Shown piece after piece: positions 1-8,444 of a stretch of 34,305 nt of DNA. Every line of letters starts with the position of its first letter. Positions within the stretch are counted from its first letter, which is position 1. The position numbers and the translations under genes are program-made. Source of the stretch: an uncultured Bacteroidaceae bacterium (GTDB taxonomy: Bacteria; Bacteroidota; Bacteroidia; Bacteroidales; Bacteroidaceae); the NCBI GenBank assembly GCA_939800445.1, contig CALNGU010000018.1, forward strand, positions 1-34,305, read 5' to 3'. The notes under the pieces are model-generated. The model was not told where the DNA came from. It made no database searches and was given only the letters and a program-made list of their open reading frames with translations.

Positions 1-76
1 AGTTTTGTTTTAATATTCAGAACTTTTGTTTATATAAACAAAACTTTTGAATGAATAAACAAAACTTTTGTTTTTA
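1..76. repeat. 21-bp tandem array, AAAC family, cut by window start
   Basis: AT-rich array with landmark tetramers (gttt, gttt, gaat, gttt) at 7, 28, 49 and 70, an exact 21-bp period. Each unit carries the 11-bp near-palindrome CARAACTTTTG. It is the same family as the arrays at 6640 and 16659. The left part and any left inverted arm lie outside the window. It ends in ...TTTTTACTTT, matching the TACTT that closes the other copies. Confidence 0.85.
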
Positions 77-293
77 CTTTGGGATAAGGGGTGTTGCAGC
101 TTGTTTCTGGTGATGTGCGGGTTTGTGCCTGACGTGCGGGAGGTTTGCCTCTGGCGTAGGCGGTGGATGGGTGCTGTGAGGGGGCGGATGTCCTGCTATC
201 GGGCTGCGCAACGCCTGCGTGGTGCCGGATGGCACAACGGGGCTGCCCGCGCGTGTCGGACAGCCCCGCTGGCGTGTGAGGGGATGCGGTGGC
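77..293. other. Non-coding spacer downstream of nitroreductase
   Basis: G+C-rich stretch between the edge array and the nitroreductase stop. The only clear structure is a hairpin at 238-268 (arms CGGGGCTG and CAGCCCCG), just past the nitroreductase stop on the minus strand. It has no good U-tract, so it is at best a weak terminator. A short near-repeat (GATGTGCGGG at 112, GACGTGCGGG at 131) is too little to call an array. No credible gene was seen. Confidence 0.5.
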
Positions 294-1031
294 TCAGATG
301 AACCGTTGCCTGTGCAGCGCGTCGAGCAGCCGTCGGGAGAACGCTTCGTTGTCGGCGCGGGTGTAACGGCAGTCGGTGAAGACTTGGGCGAGCGTCTCCT
401 TGCCGTTGATGCGGACGAATTCCTTGTTCTCCTCCAGCGACTCGCGGTAGGCGTAGATGCGCCTGATGTCGTCGTCGGTGTAGTCGTGATAGGTCTCGTC
501 GTGCACGATGCCGTCCATCGGCAGGCGGTCGGGCTGGGCGGGGTGCTCGGCGGGATAGCCCACGGTGATGGTGGCGACGGGGAACACCAGCGCGGGCAGC
601 TGCAGCAGGTCAATGATTTTGCCGGGCTCGTAGGTGGTGGTGCCGAGGTAGCAGATGCCCAGGCCGGCTTCCTCGGCCGCCGTGCAGAACGTCTGTGCCA
701 CGAGCAGCGCGTCTATGCTGGCGTTGAAGAATGACTCGAAGTTGTCATAGCCCGGGTCGGCCTTGTTGATGGCGCACCAGTGGGTAGCGCGGTTGAAGTC
801 GGCGCAGAAAGTCAGCACGGCGGCTGCGTCGCGCACCATGGGTTGGTTGAAGTGCAGCGGGGCGAGCCGTTCCCTCATCGCGGCGTCGCGCGTGATGACG
901 ATGCTGTAGAGTTGCATCCCGCCCATCGTCGAGGCGCGGCAGGCTGTCGCGAGCAGTTCGTCCATGAGCTGGGCGGGGATGGGCTTGTCTTGGTATTTGC
1001 GGATTGTCCGCCTTTGTCTGATGCTTTCCAT
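294..1031 (-). CDS. NfsA/NfnB-type FMN nitroreductase family protein
   Basis: Probable NAD(P)H-dependent flavin oxidoreductase of the nitroreductase fold, 245 aa, cytoplasmic. The N-terminus has the usual RRTIRKYQDKPIP segment, which in this family contributes basic residues to FMN phosphate binding, followed by a helical stretch with ACRAST. The middle has AEEAGLGICYLG, typical of the second FMN-contacting region. The length matches NfsA-like members, and the C-terminal extension (about residues 190-245) fits that subgroup. The natural substrate cannot be read from sequence. It is divergent from nrdJ and has its own promoter at 1063-1091. The ATG at 1031 is well placed relative to that promoter. 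Confidence 0.85.
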   Translation of the reverse strand: MESIRQRRTIRKYQDKPIPAQLMDELLATACRASTMGGMQLYSIVITRDAAMRERLAPLHFNQPMVRDAAAVLTFCADFNRATHWCAINKADPGYDNFESFFNASIDALLVAQTFCTAAEEAGLGICYLGTTTYEPGKIIDLLQLPALVFPVATITVGYPAEHPAQPDRLPMDGIVHDETYHDYTDDDIRRIYAYRESLEENKEFVRINGKETLAQVFTDCRYTRADNEAFSRRLLDALHRQRFI

Positions 1032-1062
1032 GATTATGTCATTTGTGGTTGTTATTCGGTAG

Positions 1063-1091
1063 CAAAGTTAGCAATTGCGGCATTACGGCAA
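1063..1091 (-). promoter_or_regulatory. Bacteroidetes promoter for the nitroreductase
   Basis: Read on the minus strand: TTG (1091-1089), an 18-nt spacer, then TAACTTTG (1070-1063), a match to the TAnnTTTG -7 element. The predicted start lies about 25 nt upstream of the ATG at 1031. Confidence 0.65.
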
Positions 1092-1198
1092 TGCTTTGCG
1101 GAGCGGTAAGTGTCTCGTGGCGGGAAACATTGTTTTCAAATCTTTTTACCTGGGCTGTTTTTCCCGTAAGCCTTGCCGTGATGTGCGGGCAAATGATA

Positions 1199-1206
1199 TA
1201 TCTTTG
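1199..1206 (+). promoter_or_regulatory. Putative -7 element for nrdJ
   Basis: TATCTTTG matches TAnnTTTG. The nearest TTG upstream (1173-1175) is 23 nt away, longer than usual, so only the -7 half is convincing. It lies downstream of the earliest in-frame start codons and upstream of the GTG at 1246, which supports the later start. Confidence 0.5.
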
Positions 1207-1245
1207 TTGCCATTCTATGTAAAACCATCAAACAAACCAACAACC

Positions 1246-3777
1246 GTGGAAAAAGAAACTTATACCTATGACGAGGCCTTTGAGGAATCGTTGAAGTACT
1301 TCAATGGTGACGAACTGGCGGCAAGGGTCTGGGTCAACAAGTATGCAGTGAAAGATTCCTTCGGGAACATCTATGAGAAATCACCAAGGGATATGCATTG
1401 GCGCATCGCCAATGAGGTCGCAAGGATTGAGGGCAACTATCCCAACCCGGTCTCGGCCGATGAGATATTCTCGTTGCTTGACCACTTCAAGTACATCATC
1501 CCCCAAGGCAGCCCGATGACGGGCATCGGCAATGACTACCAGGTGGCGTCGCTATCCAATTGCTTCGTCATCGGTGTCGATGGTTCGGCTGACTCCTATG
1601 GCGCCATAATAAAGATGGATGAGGAGCAGGTGCAGCTGATGAAACGTCGCGGCGGAGTGGGGCATGACCTCTCGGACATCAGGCCGAAAGGTTCTCCAGT
1701 GAAAAACTCGGCACTGACTTCCACGGGGCTTGTGCCGTTCATGGAGAGGTATTCCAATTCGACACGCGAGGTGGCGCAAGACGGGCGGCGCGGGGCGTTG
1801 ATGCTCAGCGTCTCGATCAAGCACCCGGATTCGGAGGCTTTCATCGATGCCAAGATGACCGAGGGCAAAGTGACGGGCGCGAATGTTTCGGTCAAAATCG
1901 ATGATGAGTTCATGAGTGCGGCCATCGAGGGTCGCCCCTATGTGCAGCAGTATCCCATTGATTCGCCCGACCCGATGGTGAGGAAAGAGATTGACGCCTC
2001 TGCTCTCTGGCACAAGATAGTCCACAATGCTTGGAAATCGGCTGAGCCTGGAGTGTTGTTCTGGGACACCATCATCCGCGAGTCGGTGCCCGATTGCTAT
2101 GCAGACTTGGGATTCAAGACCGTCTCGACCAATCCGTGCGGTGAGATTCCCCTTTGTCCCTACGACTCATGCCGTTTGCTGGCCATAAACCTCTATTCCT
2201 ATGTGGTCAATCCGTTCACTCCGGATGCTTATTTCGACTTTGAGTTGTTCAAGAAACACGTGCAGATAGCACAACGGATAATGGACGACATCATCGACCT
2301 CGAACTGGAAAAAATCCAGGCCATCCTTGCCAAAATCGCGTCAGACCCGGAGAGTGACGACGTGAAGCGCACTGAAAGGGAGCTGTGGGAGAAGATTTAC
2401 AAGAAGAGCGGTGCAGGCCGCCGCACGGGTGTCGGCATAACCGCCGAGGGGGATATGCTGGCGGCACTCGGTTTGTGCTATGGCACTGCCGAGGCCAACG
2501 ACTTTGCCGAGCAGGTGCACAGAACTTTGGCACTGAATGCTTATAGGTCTTCTGTCACGATGGCGAAGGAACGTGGCGCATTCTCCATATATGATGCCGG
2601 GAGGGAGAAGAACAATCCTTTCATCAACCGTTTGCGCGAGGCTGATGCCGCGCTTTATGACGACATGGTGAAGTATGGCCGCCGCAACATCGCCTTGCTC
2701 ACCATCGCCCCGACCGGGACGACGAGCCTCATGTCGCAGACCACTTCGGGCATAGAGCCTGTGTTCTTGCCCGTCTACAAACGCCGCAGGAAGGTGAACC
2801 CCAATGACACCGATGTCCATGTGGACTATGTGGACGAGACGGGGGACACTTTTGAGGAGTACTTGGTCTACCATCCCAAATTCCTCGTGTGGATGAAAGT
2901 CAATGGATATGACGTTGACAAGAAATATACTCCGAATGAAATAGACGAGTTGGTCAAGAAGTCCCCGTACTACAAGGCCACTTCCAACGATGTCGATTGG
3001 CTCATGAAAGTGAAGATGCAGGGACGCATCCAGAAATGGGTTGACCATTCGATCAGCGTCACCATAAACTTGCCGGCCGACATTCGCGAGGATTTGGTCA
3101 ACGACCTTTATGTCGAGGCTTGGAAGTGCGGGTGCAAGGGCTGCACGGTCTACCGCGAAGGCTCACGCTCGGGTGTGCTGATTTCTGCGAAGGGCGAAAA
3201 GGAAATTCCCGAATGCAAACGTCCCGAGGTCACGGAAGTGCGCCCCAAAGTGCTTGAAGCGGATGTCGTGCGTTTCCAGAACAACAAGGAGAAATGGGTG
3301 GCTCTTGTCGGATTGCTTGACAATGTGCCTTATGAGATATTCACCGGTCTGCTCGATGACGACGAAGGCATCATGTTGCCAAAGACAGTCACCAAGGGCA
3401 GGATTATCAAAAACTACGACGAGTTTGGCAACAAGCACTACGACTTCCAGTTTGAGAACAAGCGGGGGTATAAGACGACCATCGAGGGACTTTCCGAGAA
3501 GTTCAACAAGGAGTACTGGAACTATGCCAAGCTGATTTCTGGTGTCCTGAGGTGGAGGATGCCCATCGACCAGGTGATAAAGCTCGTGAGCTCCCTCGAA
3601 TTTGATAACGACAACATCAACACGTGGAAGGTCGGTGTCGAGCGTGCATTGAAGAAATATGTCCTCGACGGCACTGAGGCCAAAGGACAGAAATGCCCCA
3701 ATTGCGGCAACGAGACGTTGATATACCAAGAGGGATGTCTCATCTGCAAGACTTGCGGCTCGTCAAGATGCGGTTGA
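1246..3777 (+). CDS. nrdJ: Adenosylcobalamin-dependent (class II) ribonucleotide reductase
   Basis: Reduces ribonucleotides to deoxyribonucleotides with adenosylcobalamin as radical source, so it works with or without oxygen. 843 aa. Visible landmarks: SNCFVIG with Cys106, the NPCGE motif with Cys298 (the conserved redox/active-site cysteine region), the GTTSLMSQTTSGIEPVF phosphate-binding stretch, and a C-terminal Cys-rich tail with CPNCG and CKTCGSSRCG, which in this family carries the shuttle cysteines and a zinc-ribbon-like element. I chose the GTG at 1246 (VEKETYTYDEAF), because family members begin at this point and the frame upstream runs through promoter sequence. There is no Shine-Dalgarno, as usual in this phylum. 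It is followed by a strong hairpin, so it is probably monocistronic. Confidence 0.93.
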   Translation: MEKETYTYDEAFEESLKYFNGDELAARVWVNKYAVKDSFGNIYEKSPRDMHWRIANEVARIEGNYPNPVSADEIFSLLDHFKYIIPQGSPMTGIGNDYQVASLSNCFVIGVDGSADSYGAIIKMDEEQVQLMKRRGGVGHDLSDIRPKGSPVKNSALTSTGLVPFMERYSNSTREVAQDGRRGALMLSVSIKHPDSEAFIDAKMTEGKVTGANVSVKIDDEFMSAAIEGRPYVQQYPIDSPDPMVRKEIDASALWHKIVHNAWKSAEPGVLFWDTIIRESVPDCYADLGFKTVSTNPCGEIPLCPYDSCRLLAINLYSYVVNPFTPDAYFDFELFKKHVQIAQRIMDDIIDLELEKIQAILAKIASDPESDDVKRTERELWEKIYKKSGAGRRTGVGITAEGDMLAALGLCYGTAEANDFAEQVHRTLALNAYRSSVTMAKERGAFSIYDAGREKNNPFINRLREADAALYDDMVKYGRRNIALLTIAPTGTTSLMSQTTSGIEPVFLPVYKRRRKVNPNDTDVHVDYVDETGDTFEEYLVYHPKFLVWMKVNGYDVDKKYTPNEIDELVKKSPYYKATSNDVDWLMKVKMQGRIQKWVDHSISVTINLPADIREDLVNDLYVEAWKCGCKGCTVYREGSRSGVLISAKGEKEIPECKRPEVTEVRPKVLEADVVRFQNNKEKWVALVGLLDNVPYEIFTGLLDDDEGIMLPKTVTKGRIIKNYDEFGNKHYDFQFENKRGYKTTIEGLSEKFNKEYWNYAKLISGVLRWRMPIDQVIKLVSSLEFDNDNINTWKVGVERALKKYVLDGTEAKGQKCPNCGNETLIYQEGCLICKTCGSSRCG

Positions 3778-3800
3778 CGGCAAGGCAATGACTGCAACTG

Positions 3801-3840
3801 CAAATGAAATAGTCCGATTGAGGTCGGACTATTTCGTTTG
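3801..3840 (+). terminator. Long hairpin after nrdJ
   Basis: Perfect 12-bp stem (3806-3817 with 3824-3835, 6-nt loop), extendable to 17 bp (3801-3840) with one G-U pair. The right arm ends in TTTCGTTTG rather than a clean U-run. It sits 23 nt past the nrdJ stop and just before malQ. Confidence 0.7.
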
Positions 3841-3860
3841 TGGTAAACACGGATAGGAAT

Positions 3861-6497
3861 ATGAAAATAATCTTCAGCATAGAATACAGGACCCGTTGGG
3901 GTGAAGACCTTAGGGTGCATATAGCGGGAGCGGATGGCAACATCTCCGCAGTCCCGCTCCAGACCAAGGACGGGGTGAGGTGGAAAGGCGAGACCTTTGT
4001 GAGCAAGCAAGGGAAATTGTCCTACTACTATTGCGTATATAATAAAGGTATAGAGACGCGGCGTGAATTCTCGTTGGTCGAGCGGAGTGCTGATGTCCAT
4101 GCGTCGCAGGAAGTCTATGTCGCAAACGATTCGTGGCGCGACATCCCGCAGGATTTCCCGTTTTACAGTTCGGCATTCTCACCCAGCAGGCCGATGGATG
4201 CTGTGACTGTGGAGAGGTTAGGCAAGACTTTGTTGTTGAAAGTCAGCCATCCGCACCACACAGGCCGCCTGGCCGTGGTCGGAAGCAACGACTACCTTGG
4301 CAACTGGAATCCCGAAAAAGCCTTGCCCCTGTCACCTGCCAATTACCCCGAGTGGAGCGTGGCACTTGATGCGTCGCGGCTGACATTCCCGTTTGAGTAT
4401 AAATTCCTATGGTTTGACCGCGATGGCGCGGTGCACTGGGAGCTGAACCCCAACCGCGTCATTGCCGATTGCGGCATAGGCGAGGGCATGACCGTCTCGT
4501 TTGCCGACCTGCACGTCAGGTTTGACACGCCGCCGGAGAAGTATGCAGGCGTCGCCATCCCCGTCTTTTCCTTGAAGTCCTCCAGCAGCTGTGGCATAGG
4601 AGACTTCACCGACCTCAAACGGTTCGCCGGGTGGGCGGCGATGACGGGCATGAAATTCGTGCAAATCCTCCCGATTAACGACACGACGGCAACGAAGACC
4701 TGGCACGATTCCTATCCTTACAGCGCGATTTCAGTGTATGCGCTCAACCCGATATACATTGACATTTTCAGAGCCGGCGGACTGCGCGACGCGGCCGCGC
4801 TTGGCGAATTCGAGCAGAAGCGGCGCGAATTGAACGCCTTGCCGCAAGTCGATTACGAGGCCGTGCTTGCCGTCAAGTTGGACTATCTGTCGCGGCTCTA
4901 CGACCAGGAGTGCGGGAGCATCATCGGCAGTGACGGCTTCGTGGCGTTCTGCAAGGACAATGCCGGGTGGCTGCGGCCCTATGCCGCCTTCTGCCGCCTG
5001 CGTGACTTGCATTCGACATCCGACTTCTCGTGCTGGGGGGAATATGCTTCCTATTCAGACAAGGTGTTCGAGGACCTGAGGGCTGCCGACCAGCACACGG
5101 TGACGTTCTACGCCTACCTGCAATATGTGGCGCACGTCCAGTTGGCCGACGCTGTCGCGGCGGCGAGGGCTGACGGGGTGGTCATCAAGGGCGACATCCC
5201 CATCGGCGTGTCCCGTTGCAGCGTGGACGTGTGGTCAGCCCCGCGCCTATTCAACCTGACGGGGCAGGCCGGCGCGCCTCCCGACGCTTTCGCAGCCGAC
5301 GGGCAGAACTGGGGTTTCCCCACCTATCACTGGGACGCGATGGCACGTGACGGCTATGCCTGGTGGCGCAACCGTTTCGCCGCCATGTCGCGCTATTTCG
5401 ATGCCTACAGGATTGACCACATACTCGGCTTTTTCCGCATCTGGGAGATTCCCGTCGATGCAGTCAGCGGGGTGATGGGGCATTTCACCCCGGCCTTGCC
5501 TTTGTCGCCCGACGAGTTGCGCTCGCGGGGCTTCGACTTCGACCGCGACAGGCACGCCGTCCCCTACGTGACGGACGAAGTGCTCATGTCGCTGTTTGGC
5601 AACGAGGCGCGTTATGTCAAAGAGAAATTCCTCGACGATGCGCCCCAGCCTGGCACGTTCAGGCTGAGGGAATGCTGCGACACAGGACGCAAGGTCTTGG
5701 GACTGCAATACGTCGAAGACCGCGTGCGGAGCGGGTTGATGAAGCTGCTGTCCAACGTCCTCTTCGTCGAGGACACGAGGAAGCCCGGGATGTTCCACCC
5801 CCGCATTGCCGCCCAGGACACGCTTGCCTATGAGCTGATGTTCGACGACGGGCAGAAGAGGGTGTTTGACGAGTTGTACGAAGACTTCTACTACGTCCGT
5901 CACAATGACTTCTGGCGCGAATCGGCGATGCGCAAGCTGCCGCCGCTCGTCATGTCCACCCGTATGCTGGCCTGCGCCGAGGACCTTGGCATGATTCCAG
6001 CCTGCGTCCCCGAAGTGCTTGACGACCTGCGCATACTCTCGCTCGAGGTGCAGCGGATGCCGAAACTCTACGGGCAGGAGTTTGCCGACCCGGCGACCTA
6101 CCCCTACCGTTCTGTCTGCACTACATCGACGCACGACACATCGACCCTGCGCGGCTGGTGGCTGGAGGACGGGGCGTCGACGATGCGCTACTACAACAAC
6201 TATCTCCACTTCTGGGGCGAACCGCCGAGGCAGGCGACGACCGAGGTGTGCGAACTCATCGTGCGCCGTCATCTGGAGTCGTCGTCGATGCTGTGCATCA
6301 TCCCCTACCAGGACTGGCTGTCCATCAGTCCGTTGCGCAGTGCCAACATCGCGGGCGAGCGCATCAACGACCCGTCGGACAGCAACCATTACTGGCGTTA
6401 CAGGATGAACCTGACGATTGAGGACTTGCGCGGAGCGGAGGAGTTGAACAGCAAAATCAGGCAGATGATTGTCTGCTCGGGTCGTTCCGTGGGCTGA
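3861..6497 (+). CDS. malQ: 4-alpha-glucanotransferase (GH77) with N-terminal starch-binding modules
   Basis: Transfers alpha-1,4-glucan segments between maltooligosaccharides or glycogen-like acceptors in cytoplasmic glycogen and maltodextrin metabolism. 878 aa. Two CBM20-like beta domains come first (about residues 1-100 and 120-225, the second with GSNDYLGNWNPEKALPL). The GH77 barrel follows, from about residue 235. The catalytic set is visible: nucleophile Asp519 in YRIDHILGFF, acid/base Glu707 in CAEDLGMIP, and Asp759 in STHDTSTLRGWW. The double CBM20 plus an insertion between the nucleophile and acid/base resembles the plant DPE2 type rather than the short E. coli MalQ. Start ATG 3861 (MKIIFSIEYRTRWGEDL) is preferred over an upstream GTG that lies in the terminator stem. 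A terminator follows directly. Confidence 0.92.
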   Translation: MKIIFSIEYRTRWGEDLRVHIAGADGNISAVPLQTKDGVRWKGETFVSKQGKLSYYYCVYNKGIETRREFSLVERSADVHASQEVYVANDSWRDIPQDFPFYSSAFSPSRPMDAVTVERLGKTLLLKVSHPHHTGRLAVVGSNDYLGNWNPEKALPLSPANYPEWSVALDASRLTFPFEYKFLWFDRDGAVHWELNPNRVIADCGIGEGMTVSFADLHVRFDTPPEKYAGVAIPVFSLKSSSSCGIGDFTDLKRFAGWAAMTGMKFVQILPINDTTATKTWHDSYPYSAISVYALNPIYIDIFRAGGLRDAAALGEFEQKRRELNALPQVDYEAVLAVKLDYLSRLYDQECGSIIGSDGFVAFCKDNAGWLRPYAAFCRLRDLHSTSDFSCWGEYASYSDKVFEDLRAADQHTVTFYAYLQYVAHVQLADAVAAARADGVVIKGDIPIGVSRCSVDVWSAPRLFNLTGQAGAPPDAFAADGQNWGFPTYHWDAMARDGYAWWRNRFAAMSRYFDAYRIDHILGFFRIWEIPVDAVSGVMGHFTPALPLSPDELRSRGFDFDRDRHAVPYVTDEVLMSLFGNEARYVKEKFLDDAPQPGTFRLRECCDTGRKVLGLQYVEDRVRSGLMKLLSNVLFVEDTRKPGMFHPRIAAQDTLAYELMFDDGQKRVFDELYEDFYYVRHNDFWRESAMRKLPPLVMSTRMLACAEDLGMIPACVPEVLDDLRILSLEVQRMPKLYGQEFADPATYPYRSVCTTSTHDTSTLRGWWLEDGASTMRYYNNYLHFWGEPPRQATTEVCELIVRRHLESSSMLCIIPYQDWLSISPLRSANIAGERINDPSDSNHYWRYRMNLTIEDLRGAEELNSKIRQMIVCSGRSVG

Positions 6498-6530
6498 CAG
6501 TCACGCGTCGTGCCAGGCAATACCAATATG

Positions 6531-6567
6531 GCGCGGGGATGCATCGATGGTGCGTCCCCGCGCTTTT
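6531..6567 (+). terminator. Intrinsic terminator after malQ
   Basis: Stem of about 13 bp, 6531-6543 with 6551-6563 (outer arms GCGCGGGGA and TCCCCGCGC, 7-nt loop), followed by TTTT. Confidence 0.85.
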
Positions 6568-6588
6568 AAATCCCGTGACGATAGGCAT

Positions 6589-6770
6589 AAACTTCCACCA
6601 CTCGCCGAGAAAAGTTGGTTGTCTCGGTGCTTCAAGTAAAAACAAAACTTTTGAATGAATAAACAGAACTTTTGTTTATATAAACAGAAGTTTTGAATAT
6701 TAAAACAAAACTTTTGAATATACTTGAAGCACCGAGCAAAGGAACTTTTCTCGGCGAGTGAAGGAAGTTT
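6589..6770. repeat. Inverted-repeat element enclosing a 4 x 21-bp array (AAAC family)
   Basis: Located in the spacer between the convergent malQ and permease genes. The arms 6589-6638 and 6721-6770 are reverse complements at 44 of 50 positions. Between them four units of exactly 21 bp start at 6640, 6661, 6682 and 6703, each beginning AAACARAA and holding the near-palindrome CARAASTTTTG. Unit 2 extends to the near-palindrome AAACAGAACTTTTGTTT. The same family occurs at 1-76, 16659-16742 and the right window end. The left flank, from about 6566, is nearly repeated at 34215-34283. The rest of the spacer (6771-6866) shows nothing identifiable. Confidence 0.92.
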
Positions 6771-6866
6771 AGGTCTGTTGTCGTTGATTTTATGTCCTGC
6801 CCTGTTGCTGCGGATGGCGGGCGTTGCTCGGCCGTATGCCCTTGGCAGCAGCCGCCGCGCCTGCCG

Positions 6867-8093
6867 TCAGGACAGCAGCCGCTTGCAGAGGTAGCGCACG
6901 GGCAACCATATCGTGACCATGACCGTGGCAAGCACGGTGGCGAAGATGACGGCCAGGTCGCGCCAGTCCACCCTGACGGGGTAGGCGTCGGTCATGAACA
7001 TCGAGCCGTCGCCCATCTTGACCAGCCCCAGGTGCTGTTGCGCGAGGCACAGGGCGATGCCCAGCACGATGCCCGACAACGCGCCGAGCAGGCTGATGAG
7101 CCACCCCTCGGCGAGGAATATCCTGACAATCTGCCCGCGCTGTGCGCCGAGGCACTGGATGGTGCGCAGGTCGTCGCGCTTGTCGATGATGAGCATGGCG
7201 ACCGACCCGATGACGTTGAGCGCGGCGATGAGCACGATGAGCGAGAGGAAGAGGAATGAGATGAGCTTCTCGATGTTGATGACTTTGAAAACGTCGCTCT
7301 GCTGCTCGTAGATGTCCTGCACGTCGAATGCGTCGCCGACGACCCCCTTGATTTTCTGCTTCACCGCATCGGTGTCGCTGCCGGGACGCAGGCGCAGCTC
7401 CACCGCGCTCACCTCGTCGCGGTAGCCGAACAGCTGCCGTGCGAATGCGATGTCGGTGATGATGTATGCCTCGTCGTATTCGGGTTGCCCGACGATGAAC
7501 ACCGAGCCCGGCGAGTAGAGGTAGCCGTGCCTGAACGATGACATCGGGTTGGCCATGTTGACGCGCCCCTCGCGCCGTGGGGCGTAGACTTCGAGTGCGT
7601 CGAGGAACTTGATGCCGCAGTTCAACTGGCGGACGAGGCCTATCCCCATCGTGGCGTAGGCCGCCACTTCGTCGGAGAGGATGAATTGCCCGTTGCCGTA
7701 GAGCGTGTTGCCAAACGACGTGAGCGCGGCGAATGTGCTGTCAACCCCCTTGAGCGTGGCGATGGCCTGCTTGTCCTTGTACTTGACCATCACGTTGTCC
7801 TCGAGCGTGGGCGACATGACCTCGACCTCGGGCATGGCCGCCACGGCCTTGAACGCGTCGGTCGCGGGCGAGAATGCCTTGCCCTGCCGCGCCGTGACCT
7901 TCAGCTGCGGGTCGAAACTGGTGAACGATGACTTGATGACATCGTGGAAGCCGTTGAAGATGGACATCGTTATCACCATCGCCATCGTGGCGAATGCCAG
8001 CCCGCAGACCGAGATGAGCGAGATGATGTTGATGGCGTTGTGCCTCTTCTTGGAGAAGATGTAGCGGCGGGCTATGTAGTAGGGGAAGAACAT
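6867..8093 (-). CDS. FtsX/LolC-LolE-like ABC transporter permease
   Basis: Inner-membrane permease subunit of the MacB/FtsX superfamily, 408 aa; most similar in layout to the LolC/LolE lipoprotein-release permeases. The order is a short cytoplasmic N-terminus (FFPYYIARRYIFSKKR), TM1 at about residues 22-46, a large periplasmic MacB-type domain to about 270, then three TM segments (about 276-301, 327-350, 378-398) with the conserved IDKRDDLRTIQCLGA loop between TM2 and TM3. There is no ABC ATPase next to it, so the partner must be encoded elsewhere, as is common for this locus. Its ATG follows the rbfA stop codon without any gap, so translation is probably coupled. Last gene of the aroQ operon. 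Confidence 0.85.
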   Translation of the reverse strand: MFFPYYIARRYIFSKKRHNAINIISLISVCGLAFATMAMVITMSIFNGFHDVIKSSFTSFDPQLKVTARQGKAFSPATDAFKAVAAMPEVEVMSPTLEDNVMVKYKDKQAIATLKGVDSTFAALTSFGNTLYGNGQFILSDEVAAYATMGIGLVRQLNCGIKFLDALEVYAPRREGRVNMANPMSSFRHGYLYSPGSVFIVGQPEYDEAYIITDIAFARQLFGYRDEVSAVELRLRPGSDTDAVKQKIKGVVGDAFDVQDIYEQQSDVFKVINIEKLISFLFLSLIVLIAALNVIGSVAMLIIDKRDDLRTIQCLGAQRGQIVRIFLAEGWLISLLGALSGIVLGIALCLAQQHLGLVKMGDGSMFMTDAYPVRVDWRDLAVIFATVLATVMVTIWLPVRYLCKRLLS

Positions 8094-8429
8094 TTACTGC
8101 TTGAGCAATGCGTCTATCCTGTCTATGTAGTCAAGCGAGTCGTCGATGAAGAATTTGAATTCGGGGATGATGCGCAGTTGGTGGCGCATCCTCTGTCCGA
8201 TTTCAAATCTGATGGAGCGTTGGTTCTCGTTTATGTTGTTTATGATTTCCTGCGCCTTCTCCGAGGGGAAGATGCTGAGGTATGCCCTTGCGACGCTGAG
8301 GTCGGGGCTTATCCTGACCGTGCTGACGCTTACGAGGGTGCCGTGCGTGGCTTGCGTCTGGCGTTGGAAGATGTCGCTGAGTTCCTTTTGGATCAACCGT
8401 GCTATTTTGCTTTGTCTTGTCGTTTCCAT
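8094..8429 (-). CDS. rbfA: 30S ribosome-binding factor RbfA
   Basis: Small KH-type ribosome maturation factor acting late in 30S assembly and in 16S 5'-end processing; 111 aa. Recognisable features are RQSKIARLIQKELSDIFQRQ at the N-terminus, the central LVSVSTVRISPDLSVARAYLSIFP strand segment with the usual SPDL-A-Y-S pattern, and IRFEIGQRMRHQLRIIPEFKFFIDDSLDY at the C-terminus. The length is normal. It lies 15 nt after the methyltransferase gene and its stop codon abuts the permease start. Confidence 0.93.
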   Translation of the reverse strand: METTRQSKIARLIQKELSDIFQRQTQATHGTLVSVSTVRISPDLSVARAYLSIFPSEKAQEIINNINENQRSIRFEIGQRMRHQLRIIPEFKFFIDDSLDYIDRIDALLKQ

Positions 8430-8444
8430 TGTCTGATGTTGCTT

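Noticed and set aside
1075..1245. An upstream extension of NrdJ to an ATG at 1075
   Set aside because: The added residues resemble no family member and the segment holds the promoter-like TATCTTTG; the GTG at 1246 matches family N-termini.
1071..1245. A cobalamin riboswitch in front of the B12-dependent nrdJ
   Set aside because: The leader after the predicted start is only about 35 nt and I saw no B12-box-like sequence. A 7-bp inverted repeat (CGGGAAA/TTTCCCG near 1121-1166) is too little to call.
6640..6723. Repeated AACTTTTG in the arrays as stacked promoters or an invertible promoter
   Set aside because: It differs from TAnnTTTG at the first base, and the previous unit's TTTG lies only 13 nt away, too close for a -33 element.
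6632..6931. Open frames running through the 21-bp arrays, giving peptides of repeated FKSFVF/YIQKFC type (also at 1-76, 16600-16863 and 21251-21646)
   Set aside because: 21 is a multiple of three, so any stop-free unit stays open when repeated. There is no start signal, the frames run in both directions, and the peptide only mirrors the DNA repeat.
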